Below are positions 1-5,651 of a DNA stretch of 6,380 nt, piece by piece. Location: contig JAIELO010000067.1 of assembly GCA_019752915.1 (NCBI GenBank), forward strand, positions 1-6,380, read 5' to 3'. Origin of the DNA: Burkholderiaceae bacterium. Lineage in GTDB: Bacteria; Pseudomonadota; Gammaproteobacteria; Burkholderiales; Burkholderiaceae_D. A program made the translations under genes and the position numbers. Under the pieces are notes generated by a model. That model searched no databases. It worked only from the letters and a program-made list of their open reading frames with translations, and had not been told where the DNA came from. How positions within the stretch are numbered: position 1 is the first letter of the stretch; each line of letters begins with the position of its first letter.

Positions 1-87
1 CGAGTACTTTCATATCACAGGCCTTAACATTATCCCTCGCTGATTTCTATTTAAAGCGGTTTCATTCACCCAGCCAAGATCAAAACA
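1..87. other. Upstream region of kdsD, no complete gene
   Basis: This AT-richer stretch precedes the kdsD start. It holds a weak + strand promoter candidate, listed separately. On the - strand, an ATG at 13-11 begins M-K-V-L and runs off the left edge, with AAGG at 25-22 placed 8 bases before it. A divergent gene could therefore start here, but four codons cannot identify it. A - strand GATAAT at 34-29 resembles a -10 box but has no good -35 partner. Confidence 0.4.
24..53 (+). promoter_or_regulatory. Weak sigma-70-type promoter candidate for the kdsD-hpf cluster
   Basis: TTAACA at 24-29 matches the -35 consensus at five of six bases. TATTTA at 48-53, after an 18-base spacer, matches the -10 consensus at only three. 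Transcription would begin near 60, leaving a leader of about 28 bases before kdsD. The position just upstream of the first gene of a compact cluster supports it, but the poor -10 makes this tentative. Confidence 0.3.
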
Positions 88-1086
88 ATGCTGAAAGCTT
101 TTGACGCAAATATGGCCGCGCATGCCCTGCGCCTTGCCCGCGACACCCTGCAGAACGAGGCCGATGCCATCACGGCGCTGAACGCCCGTCTGGACCGCGA
201 CGATAGCGTCGTGCAAGCGATCGCCCTGTTGTTGAATTGCAAAGGCCGGGTGGTGGTTTCCGGGATCGGCAAGTCCGGCCACATCGGCCGCAAGATCGCC
301 GCCACGCTGGCTTCGACCGGCACGCCGGCGCTGTTCGTGCATCCTGCCGAAGCGGCTCACGGCGACCTCGGCATGGTCACCGCCGACGATGCGCTGATTG
401 CCATTTCGTATTCCGGTGAAAGTGCCGAACTGATGACCATCCTGCCGGTGGTCAAGCGCATGGGTAGCAAAGTCATCGCCATGACCGGCAAACCCGGTTC
501 CAGTCTGGCCGAAATCGCCGACGTGCACCTGAACGTGGCGGTGGCCAAGGAAGCCTGCCCGATGAATCTGGCACCAACCACCTCGACCACCGTGACGCTG
601 GCGCTGGGCGACGCGATTGCCGTGGCGCTGCTCGACCTGCGCGGCTTCAAGGAAGAAGATTTTGCCCGCTCCCACCCCGGTGGTGCGCTGGGTCGCCGGC
701 TGCTGACCCACGTTAAGGACGTGATGCGCAGCGGTGCCGATGTGCCGAAAGTACTGGCCGATGTGAAGCTCACCGATGCCTTGCTGGAAATTACCCAGAA
801 GGGCATGGGCATGACCGCCATCGTCGATAGCGAGAACCGTCCGGTGGGCGTGTTTACCGATGGCGACTTGCGCCGCATGATAGAAAAAGTGCAGGACTTC
901 AGCAAAGTGGTGATCGGCGATGTGATGCATGCCAATCCGCGCAGCATTGCGCCGGAAAAAATGGCGGTCGACGCGGTGGCCATCATGGAAGAATTCCGTA
1001 TCAACCAGATGCTGGTGACCGATGCCGATGGCAAGCTGGTGGGCGCACTGCACATTCACGATCTGACCCGTGCCAAGGTGATCTGA
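88..1086 (+). CDS. kdsD: D-arabinose 5-phosphate isomerase KdsD
   Basis: This cytoplasmic enzyme interconverts ribulose 5-phosphate and arabinose 5-phosphate, the first committed step of Kdo synthesis for LPS. The 332-residue protein is close to the E. coli length of 328. An N-terminal SIS sugar-isomerase domain spans roughly residues 40-175, with GIGKSGHIGRK at 59-69 and SYSGESAE at 107-114. Two CBS domains follow, at about 209-268 and 275-332. K62, E114, E155 and H196 line up at a constant offset of 3 with the E. coli active-site residues K59, E111, E152 and H193, as I recall them. The ATG at 88 has only a weak upstream AAGA. The alternative ATG at 112 has no ribosome binding site, so 88 is preferred. 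The stop TGA shares its last base with the kdsC start (ATGA-type overlap), which suggests translational coupling. Adjacency to kdsC and the lpt genes supports the Kdo role over a paralogue such as GutQ. Confidence 0.96.
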   Translation: MLKAFDANMAAHALRLARDTLQNEADAITALNARLDRDDSVVQAIALLLNCKGRVVVSGIGKSGHIGRKIAATLASTGTPALFVHPAEAAHGDLGMVTADDALIAISYSGESAELMTILPVVKRMGSKVIAMTGKPGSSLAEIADVHLNVAVAKEACPMNLAPTTSTTVTLALGDAIAVALLDLRGFKEEDFARSHPGGALGRRLLTHVKDVMRSGADVPKVLADVKLTDALLEITQKGMGMTAIVDSENRPVGVFTDGDLRRMIEKVQDFSKVVIGDVMHANPRSIAPEKMAVDAVAIMEEFRINQMLVTDADGKLVGALHIHDLTRAKVI

Positions 1087-1625
1087 TGAGCCTCGATCCC
1101 AGCCTTAGCCTCGAACAGCGCGCCGCGCGCGTGAAACTGATGATCTTCGACGTCGATGGCGTGCTCACCGATGGCAGCCTGCACTACGGCGCCGACGGCG
1201 AAGCGCTGAAGACCTTTAATGTGCATGACGGACTGGGCATCAAGCTGATCCAGGAAGCCGGAATTGAAACAGCCATCATCAGCGCGCGCACCTCGCCGCA
1301 GGTGATCCGCCGTGCCAGCGATCTGGGCATCCGTCACTTGCATCAGGGCGGGCACGACAAGCTCACGCCGTTTCAGGCGCTGCTCGACAAGACCGGTCTG
1401 ACGGCCGAACAGGTGGGCTTTATCGGCGACGATATCGTTGACCTGCCGATTCTGACCCGGGTCGGGTTTGCCGTGGCCGTGCCGAATGGCCGTCCCGAAG
1501 TGCTGACGCGCGCGCACCACATCACGCAGGCGCAAGGTGGCCGTGGCGCGGTGCGCGAAGTGTGCGAAATGCTGTTGCATGCGCAAGGCAGTTATACGCG
1601 CGTGATGGCGCAGTTTCTGGTGTAA
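1086..1625 (+). CDS. kdsC: 3-deoxy-D-manno-octulosonate 8-phosphate phosphatase KdsC
   Basis: KdsC hydrolyses Kdo 8-phosphate to Kdo and phosphate in the cytoplasm, the step before CMP-Kdo formation. The protein has 179 residues, typical of this small cap-less (C0) HAD family that works as a tetramer (E. coli about 188). The HAD motifs are visible in order: DVDGVLTDG at 22-30, with D22 the expected nucleophile and D24 the acid/base; S66 in motif II; K92 in motif III; and GDDIVDLP at 114-121 for Mg2+ binding. Motif II reads Ser-Ala-Arg, where I would expect Thr/Ser-Gly-Arg, a mild departure noted as a finding. The start overlaps the kdsD stop by one base and has AAGGTG at 1075-1080 as a ribosome binding site inside kdsD. 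It lies 12 bases before lptC. Confidence 0.95.
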   Translation: MSLDPSLSLEQRAARVKLMIFDVDGVLTDGSLHYGADGEALKTFNVHDGLGIKLIQEAGIETAIISARTSPQVIRRASDLGIRHLHQGGHDKLTPFQALLDKTGLTAEQVGFIGDDIVDLPILTRVGFAVAVPNGRPEVLTRAHHITQAQGGRGAVREVCEMLLHAQGSYTRVMAQFLV

Positions 1626-1630
1626 GGGAG
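1626..1630 (+). promoter_or_regulatory. Ribosome binding site of lptC
   Basis: GGGAG directly follows the kdsC stop codon and sits 7 bases before the ATG at 1638. It fixes the lptC start. Confidence 0.75.
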
Positions 1631-1637
1631 CGTCGCG

Positions 1638-2231
1638 ATGCGTAAACGGACCGCCCACCGCTGGCAACTGACCGTGATCATGATGGTCGGGGTGTTTGTT
1701 GCTGCCGGTAGCTTCTGGCTGGTGCAGGTGGTGAATCAGGCCGGGCAGGACGAGCGGGGCGATCCTTACCGCAACGAACCCGATTACATCATTGACCGTT
1801 TCAGTCTGGTACGGATGAATCAGGCGGGCAAGCCGGCGTATATTATTTCCGGCGACAAGCTGACCCACCGTCCGGTCGATGACACCTCGGAGATCGACAA
1901 GCCGTTTGTGCACAGTCTGGCCGGTGAACAACCGCCCATGCAGATGCATGCGCAGACTGCCCATATCGATCAGGGCAATACGCGGGTGCGGCTGGATGGT
2001 AATGTGGACGTGCGCCGGCCTGCTACCGCGCAAGCGGCAGCGATGCGCCTGACCACGCCGACCCTGACCATCTACCCGGACGAAGAACGTATGGAAACGG
2101 CCAGTGCCGTGCAACTGGAGCTGGGACAGTCCCGTGCGACAGGCATAGGCATGAAAGCGAATAATGCCACCCGCGAAGTGCAACTGGGTGGTCGCGGGCA
2201 ACTGGTGTTGCCGGCGCGTGCAGCGCACTGA
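1638..2231 (+). CDS. lptC: LPS export system protein LptC
   Basis: LptC is the bitopic inner-membrane subunit of the Lpt machine. It receives LPS from the LptB2FG extractor and passes it to LptA in the periplasm. The 197 residues are near the E. coli length of 191. A short basic N-terminus (MRKRTAHR) is followed by one hydrophobic segment at about residues 11-32, then a periplasmic beta-rich domain. That domain contains DYIIDRFSLVRM and IISGDKLTHRPVDD, typical of the LptC family (DUF1239 / PF06835). The repeated short beta-like stretches towards the C-terminus fit the jellyroll fold shared with LptA. LptC sequences are poorly conserved, so the call rests on length, topology and position between kdsC and lptA as much as on motifs. 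It ends 30 bases before the lptA start. Confidence 0.92.
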   Translation: MRKRTAHRWQLTVIMMVGVFVAAGSFWLVQVVNQAGQDERGDPYRNEPDYIIDRFSLVRMNQAGKPAYIISGDKLTHRPVDDTSEIDKPFVHSLAGEQPPMQMHAQTAHIDQGNTRVRLDGNVDVRRPATAQAAAMRLTTPTLTIYPDEERMETASAVQLELGQSRATGIGMKANNATREVQLGGRGQLVLPARAAH

Positions 2232-2250
2232 TCGCGCTCACGCTAACCAA

Positions 2251-2254
2251 AGGA
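2251..2254 (+). promoter_or_regulatory. Ribosome binding site that decides the lptA start
   Basis: AGGA ends 7 bases before the ATG at 2262. The upstream in-frame TTG at 2256 lies only 1 base from it, too close for initiation, so the ATG at 2262 is the better start. Confidence 0.7.
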
Positions 2255-2261
2255 ATTGAAG

Positions 2262-2849
2262 ATGATGAAAAAACTGTTACTGGCGCTTGCGCTGTGCGGT
2301 CTGGTCGCTGGTGTGGCGCAGGCGGAAAAAGCCGATGCCTCGAAACCGACCAAGATCGATTACGACGATCTGCAGATCGATGATGTGAAACAGATCAAGA
2401 CGCTGATCGGCAATGTGGTGCTGACGCGCGGCACGCTGTTGCTGAAGTCGCCCAAAGCGGTGATGACCACCGATCCGGAAGGCTATAACTTCGTGGTGCT
2501 GACCAGCACCCCCGGCACGCCCGCCACCTTCCGTCAGAAGCGCGACGGTGCCGGTGAGCAGTGGGTGGAAGGCGAAGCGGAACGCATCGAGTACAGCGAC
2601 AAGACCGATCTGGTGAAACTGTTTTCCAAGGCCAAAGTACGCCGTCTGGAAGCGAACCGCCTGAGCGATGAAGTCGATGGCGAATTCATTTCCTACGATA
2701 GCCGCAAAGAACAGTTCGCCGTGAAGAACAGTGTCACCGGCGAAAGCAAACCCGGTGCCGGTCGTGGCACCATGGTGATCCAGCCGGTGCAGCGCGGTGC
2801 TGCAGCGGCCAGCGCGGCCGCCTCGACTCCGCCTGCGACGGGAAAATAA
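2262..2849 (+). CDS. lptA: Periplasmic LPS transport protein LptA
   Basis: LptA forms the periplasmic bridge that carries LPS between LptC at the inner membrane and LptD at the outer membrane. From the ATG at 2262 it has 195 residues (E. coli 185). The N-terminus is a standard Sec signal peptide: MMKK, a hydrophobic core [14 protein letters not shown], and a probable cleavage after AQA at residue 21. The OstA-like domain (PF03968), at roughly residues 33-150, includes [32 protein letters not shown] and the [16 protein letters not shown] segment typical of LptA. The tail is rich in Ala, Pro and Ser and probably disordered. A second ATG at 2265 would shorten the protein by one residue and cannot be excluded. 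Its stop lies 2 bases before lptB, indicating coupled translation. Confidence 0.95.
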   Translation: MMKKLLLALALCGLVAGVAQAEKADASKPTKIDYDDLQIDDVKQIKTLIGNVVLTRGTLLLKSPKAVMTTDPEGYNFVVLTSTPGTPATFRQKRDGAGEQWVEGEAERIEYSDKTDLVKLFSKAKVRRLEANRLSDEVDGEFISYDSRKEQFAVKNSVTGESKPGAGRGTMVIQPVQRGAAAASAAASTPPATGK

Positions 2850-2851
2850 CC

Positions 2852-3604
2852 ATGACCCCTTCCTGCGGTAGCACCCTGATCGTCAAGGGTTTGCAAAAAA
2901 GTTATGGCAAGCGTCAGGTGGTGCACGATGTGTCGCTGCAAGTGGCGTGTGGCGAAGTGGTGGGCTTGCTGGGGCCGAATGGCGCCGGTAAAACCACCTC
3001 GTTCTACATGATCGTGGGACTGGTGCCGTCCGACGCCGGCACCATCGACATCAGCGGCACCGATATCTCCAGCCTGCCGATCCACCGGCGCGCCACGCTG
3101 GGCCTGTCCTACCTGCCGCAGGAAGCGTCAGTATTCCGCAAGTTGACGGTGGAGGAAAATATCCGCGCCGTCCTCGAAATTCAGAAAGTTGACGGCAAGT
3201 CTTTATCCAAGGCTGCCATTGATGAACGGCTCAATACCCTGCTGGCCGATTTGCAAATCGAAAAGCTGCGCGATAACCCCGCCCTCTCGCTCTCGGGCGG
3301 GGAACGGCGCCGGGTGGAAATCGCGCGGGCACTGGCGACCAATCCCCGCTTTGTGCTGCTGGACGAACCATTCGCCGGGGTCGACCCGATTGCCGTCATC
3401 GAGATCCAGCGCATTGTGCGCTTCCTCAAGGAACGTGGCATCGGCGTCCTCATTACCGATCACAATGTGCGCGAAACGCTGGGCATCTGCGACCGCGCAT
3501 ATATCATCAACCAGGGCACGGTACTGGCTTCAGGCCGTCCAGACGACATCATTGCCAATGAGTCAGTACGTCGCGTGTATCTGGGTGAACACTTCCGAAT
3601 GTAA
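2852..3604 (+). CDS. lptB: LPS export ABC transporter ATPase LptB
   Basis: LptB is the cytoplasmic ATPase that, as a dimer with LptF and LptG, powers LPS extraction from the inner membrane. LptF and LptG are not encoded in this window, as is usual for this cluster. All ABC ATPase motifs are intact in the 250-residue protein: Walker A GPNGAGKT at 41-48, Q-loop Q90 in [10 protein letters not shown], signature LSGGE at 147-151, Walker B FVLLDE at 167-172 with catalytic E172, D-loop near AGVDP at 175-179, and H204 of the H-loop in [29 protein letters not shown] and the FAGVDPIAV segment are characteristic of LptB, as opposed to the related branched-chain amino acid ATPase LivG. GGGA at 2840-2843 gives a ribosome binding site 8 bases before the ATG. 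The gene is followed by rpoN after 14 bases. Confidence 0.97.
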   Translation: MTPSCGSTLIVKGLQKSYGKRQVVHDVSLQVACGEVVGLLGPNGAGKTTSFYMIVGLVPSDAGTIDISGTDISSLPIHRRATLGLSYLPQEASVFRKLTVEENIRAVLEIQKVDGKSLSKAAIDERLNTLLADLQIEKLRDNPALSLSGGERRRVEIARALATNPRFVLLDEPFAGVDPIAVIEIQRIVRFLKERGIGVLITDHNVRETLGICDRAYIINQGTVLASGRPDDIIANESVRRVYLGEHFRM

Positions 3605-3618
3605 GCCCCATAAGCCTC

Positions 3619-5097
3619 ATGAAACAGTCTTTGCAACTGCGCACTTCGCAACATCTGGCGCTGACACCCCAGCTACAGCAGTCGATCCGGCTGCTGCAGT
3701 TGTCCACGCTGGAATTGCATCAGGAACTGGAACAACTACTGACCGATAATCCTTTGCTGGAACGGTTGGACGATCCGCTCGACCGTTCGCTGCGGCTGCT
3801 GTCCGATGGCGCCATCAGCCAGACGGCGCCGTCCGGCGAAGCCCCGCCCGAAGGGCCACCGAACCAGCAGGAAGCCCCGGCCGCCGAGGCCGACAGCTAT
3901 GACGGTCCGGCCGCCGATACCGAGAGCACCAGCAGCGAGGCCGATGTCGACTGGAGCGACGCGGGCCGCAGCAAGGCGCCCGACGATGAAGATTCGCGTC
4001 CGCAACTGGAAGCGAGCCACTGCACCCTGCGCGATCATCTGATGGAACAGATGCGCGTGACGGTGCTGCAGCAGCGCGACCGCGCACTGGTCGAACTGAT
4101 GATCGATGCGCTCGACGAGAACGGTTATCTGGAAGAGTCGCTGGAAGAAATTCTGGCGCGGCTGCCGGAAGAACTGGAACTCGAGCTCGATGAATTGCAG
4201 ACCGCCTTGTCATTGCTGCAAAGTTTCGATCCGGTCGGAGTCGGCGCACGCAATGCTTCCGAATGCCTGGCGCTGCAGATCAAGCGTTTGCCGGGCGTGC
4301 CGATGGTGACCCGGCGCATGGCGTTGGCAATTGTTGAAAATCATTTGACCTGGTTTGCCCAGCGCGATTTCAACAAATTAAAGAAATCTTTGCTGTGTGA
4401 TGACGAAGATTTGCGCGAAGCACAAACCGTGATCCGCCAGTGCAACCCTCATCCGGGCGCGGCGTTTGCCAGCGGCAGTTCGGATTATGTGGTGCCCGAC
4501 GTGATCGTCAAAAAAGCGCGCAACGGCTGGCAAGTGAGCCTGAACAACGACGTTATGCCGCGCTTGCGCGTCAATGCCATGTACGCCAACCTGCTCAAGC
4601 AGGGCAAAGGCGAGGGCGCGATGGGCGCGCAGCTGCAGGAAGCCAAGTGGCTGATCAAGAATATGCGGCAGCGTTTCGATACGATTTTGCGCGTTGCACA
4701 AGCGATAGTAGAACGACAAAAGAACTTTTTCTCGCACGGCGCGGTCGCCATGAGACCCCTTGTGCTGCGCGAAATAGCTGATACACTAGGTCTACACGAG
4801 AGCACTATTTCTCGGGTAACAACTCAAAAATATATGCTGACTCCGCACGGCATGTTTGAGCTGAAGTACTTTTTTGGTAGCCATGTCGCCACCGAAGCGG
4901 GAGGGGAAGCAAGTTCGACGGCGATACGCGCACTCATCGTGCAATTGACAGGAGCAGAAGACCCGAAAAACCCTTTATCTGACAGTAAGATTGCGGACAT
5001 GCTCGGCGAACAAGGCATGGTCATTGCGCGACGCACTGTTGCCAAGTACCGTGAGGCATTGAGAATCCCGCCCGTCAGTCTCCGCAAGTCTTTGTAG
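3619..5097 (+). CDS. rpoN: RNA polymerase sigma-54 factor RpoN
   Basis: RpoN directs RNA polymerase to -24/-12 promoters and needs an AAA+ enhancer-binding activator. In proteobacteria it commonly controls nitrogen use, motility and other alternative programmes. The protein has 492 residues (E. coli 477). Region I is Gln/Leu-rich at about 1-50 ([20 protein letters not shown]) and carries the activator-responsive part. Region II, about 70-128, is an acidic, Pro/Ala-rich linker of low complexity. The core-binding part of region III follows. The helix-turn-helix lies at about 383-402 ([20 protein letters not shown]), and the RpoN box [10 protein letters not shown] at 470-479 recognises the -24 element. 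No strong ribosome binding site precedes the ATG (only AAG at 3612-3614), so translation may depend on coupling with lptB. The start agrees with the conserved MKQSLQL N-terminus. GC falls from 70-75% over the linker to about 51% over 4681-5040. Confidence 0.98.
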   Translation: MKQSLQLRTSQHLALTPQLQQSIRLLQLSTLELHQELEQLLTDNPLLERLDDPLDRSLRLLSDGAISQTAPSGEAPPEGPPNQQEAPAAEADSYDGPAADTESTSSEADVDWSDAGRSKAPDDEDSRPQLEASHCTLRDHLMEQMRVTVLQQRDRALVELMIDALDENGYLEESLEEILARLPEELELELDELQTALSLLQSFDPVGVGARNASECLALQIKRLPGVPMVTRRMALAIVENHLTWFAQRDFNKLKKSLLCDDEDLREAQTVIRQCNPHPGAAFASGSSDYVVPDVIVKKARNGWQVSLNNDVMPRLRVNAMYANLLKQGKGEGAMGAQLQEAKWLIKNMRQRFDTILRVAQAIVERQKNFFSHGAVAMRPLVLREIADTLGLHESTISRVTTQKYMLTPHGMFELKYFFGSHVATEAGGEASSTAIRALIVQLTGAEDPKNPLSDSKIADMLGEQGMVIARRTVAKYREALRIPPVSLRKSL

Positions 5098-5110
5098 TTA
5101 TCTGGTTCCT

Positions 5111-5138
5111 GTGCGCCCGGCAACAATGGGCAGCGCAC
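5111..5138 (+). other. Imperfect hairpin in the rpoN-hpf gap
   Basis: GTGCGC at 5111-5116 pairs with GCGCAC at 5133-5138, and CC at 5117-5118 can extend the stem with GG at 5129-5130 if two bases bulge. The loop is about 10-16 bases. No T-run follows, so it is not an intrinsic terminator. It lies 23 bases before the hpf ribosome binding site and could be an RNA processing or stability element; that role is inferred from position only. Confidence 0.35.
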
Positions 5139-5161
5139 TAACCGCCAGTGACATCATCTTT

Positions 5162-5166
5162 AGGAG
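5162..5166 (+). promoter_or_regulatory. Ribosome binding site that decides the hpf start
   Basis: AGGAG lies 5 bases before the ATG at 5172. An in-frame GTG at 5148 would place this site inside the coding sequence and has no such motif of its own, so the ATG is preferred. Confidence 0.85.
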
Positions 5167-5171
5167 TGTGT

Positions 5172-5528
5172 ATGAATCTCACCATCAGTGGACACCATGT
5201 AGAAGTGACTGCAGCGATCCGGGAATATGTGCAAAACAAACTGGAGCGCGTCACCCGCCACTTTGATCAAGTGATTGATATTGCTGTCATCCTGACTGTA
5301 GATAACCTTAAAGAGAAAGAGAAACGCCAGAAGGCTGAAATCAACCTGCGCATGTCGGGCAAAACCGTGTACGTGGAAAGCCTGTCGCAAGACCTGTATG
5401 CTGCCATCGACACCCTGATCGACAAACTCGATCGTCAGGTGATGAAATACAAAGCCAAGGTGCAAGATCATGGCCACGACGCCATCAAGCATCTGCCGGA
5501 CAGCTACGAACCTGCCGCCGCGCTATAA
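5172..5528 (+). CDS. hpf: Ribosome hibernation promoting factor, short form (HPF/YfiA family)
   Basis: This small cytoplasmic protein binds the decoding centre of the 30S subunit in stationary phase or starvation and helps form inactive 100S ribosomes. From the ATG at 5172 it has 118 residues. It starts [20 protein letters not shown] and contains [14 protein letters not shown] at about 26-39, the basic [18 protein letters not shown] segment, and [21 protein letters not shown], all typical of the S30AE family (PF02482). It lacks the extra C-terminal dimerisation domain of long HPFs (around 180-200 residues) and is somewhat longer than E. coli HPF (95) because of a short C-terminal tail. Its position after rpoN favours HPF over the paralogue YfiA/RaiA. 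It is the last gene before a strong terminator. A separate hpf promoter could exist in or near the end of rpoN, but none is convincing. Confidence 0.94.
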   Translation: MNLTISGHHVEVTAAIREYVQNKLERVTRHFDQVIDIAVILTVDNLKEKEKRQKAEINLRMSGKTVYVESLSQDLYAAIDTLIDKLDRQVMKYKAKVQDHGHDAIKHLPDSYEPAAAL

Positions 5529-5551
5529 GCCGGTCTGAGCAACAACCGATC

Positions 5552-5576
5552 AAGGGCGCTATCAGCGCCCTTTTTT
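5552..5576 (+). terminator. Rho-independent terminator after hpf
   Basis: AAGGGCGCT at 5552-5560 and AGCGCCCTT at 5564-5572 form a perfect 9-bp stem with a 3-base loop (ATC), followed without a gap by a T-run covering 5571-5576. It starts 23 bases after the hpf stop and probably ends the kdsD-hpf transcript. The opposite strand has no T-run of its own on the far side, so it mainly acts on + strand transcription. Confidence 0.92.
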
Positions 5577-5587
5577 GCGTCTGGACG

Positions 5588-5619
5588 GTGCCCTGTGGCG
5601 CGCGCCGGCACAGTAGAAT
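5588..5619 (+). promoter_or_regulatory. Candidate promoter of the HIBCH-like gene (-10-like box with GC-rich inverted repeat)
   Basis: TAGAAT at 5614-5619 matches the -10 consensus at five of six bases, and the gene after the terminator needs its own promoter. No good -35 box is found at 15-18 bases spacing. Immediately upstream, GTGCC at 5588-5592 is mirrored by GGCAC at 5607-5611, enclosing the self-complementary GGCGCGCGCC at 5597-5606. A start near 5626 would leave a leader of about 22 bases. Confidence 0.35.
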
Positions 5620-5630
5620 AGGGACTTTCC

Positions 5631-5651
5631 ATGCATCGATCGATCCCATGA
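5631..5651 (+). CDS. Possible six-codon leader frame overlapping the HIBCH-like start
   Basis: An ATG at 5631 opens a frame reading MHRSIP and stops at TGA 5649-5651, which overlaps the ATG of the next gene (ATGA). AGGGA at 5620-5624 lies 6 bases before it, a better ribosome binding site than anything in front of 5648. It might deliver ribosomes to the downstream start by coupling. If transcription begins near 5626, as the -10-like box implies, the AGGGA would not be in the mRNA, so the two readings conflict. So short a frame can easily arise by chance. Confidence 0.2.
   Translation: MHRSIP

Noticed and set aside
10..1059. 349-codon open frame on the - strand across kdsD
   Set aside because: The translation is His/Gly/Arg-rich low-complexity sequence antisense to an intact kdsD with all catalytic residues; it is a shadow frame.
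1056..2228. 390-codon open frame on the - strand across kdsC and lptC
   Set aside because: It is antisense to two clearly recognised genes, has a His/Arg/Gln-rich translation with no recognisable domain, and is explained by GC-rich codon use suppressing stops on the opposite strand.
2256..2261. TTG start for lptA two codons upstream
   Set aside because: Only one base separates it from the AGGA ribosome binding site, whereas the ATG at 2262 has ideal spacing.
2262..2330. Possible lipoprotein signal in LptA (cysteine in LALC)
   Set aside because: The residue before the cysteine is Leu, not Gly/Ala/Ser, and a better Sec cleavage site follows at AQA; LptA is a soluble periplasmic protein.
3189..3749. 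186-codon alternative + strand frame across the lptB/rpoN junction
   Set aside because: It is out of frame with two genes that have complete motif sets and shows no domain of its own.
4945..4979. Perfect TTGACA inside rpoN as an hpf promoter
   Set aside because: The nearest AT-rich -10-like sequence (TTTATC at 4974) is 23 bases away, too far for a sigma-70 promoter.
5103..5117. Sigma-54 promoter (GG-N10-GC) in the rpoN-hpf gap, suggesting RpoN autoregulation
   Set aside because: GG at 5104-5105 is not followed by GC at the required spacing, and the surrounding bases do not match TGGCAC-N5-TTGCA.
5148..5171. GTG start for hpf eight codons upstream
   Set aside because: It would put the strong AGGAG inside the gene and add residues not found at the conserved MNLTISG start.
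5635..5644. ATCGATCGAT palindrome before the last gene
   Set aside because: It is a simple tandem of ATCG that is likely by chance; no second copy of the element was noticed nearby.
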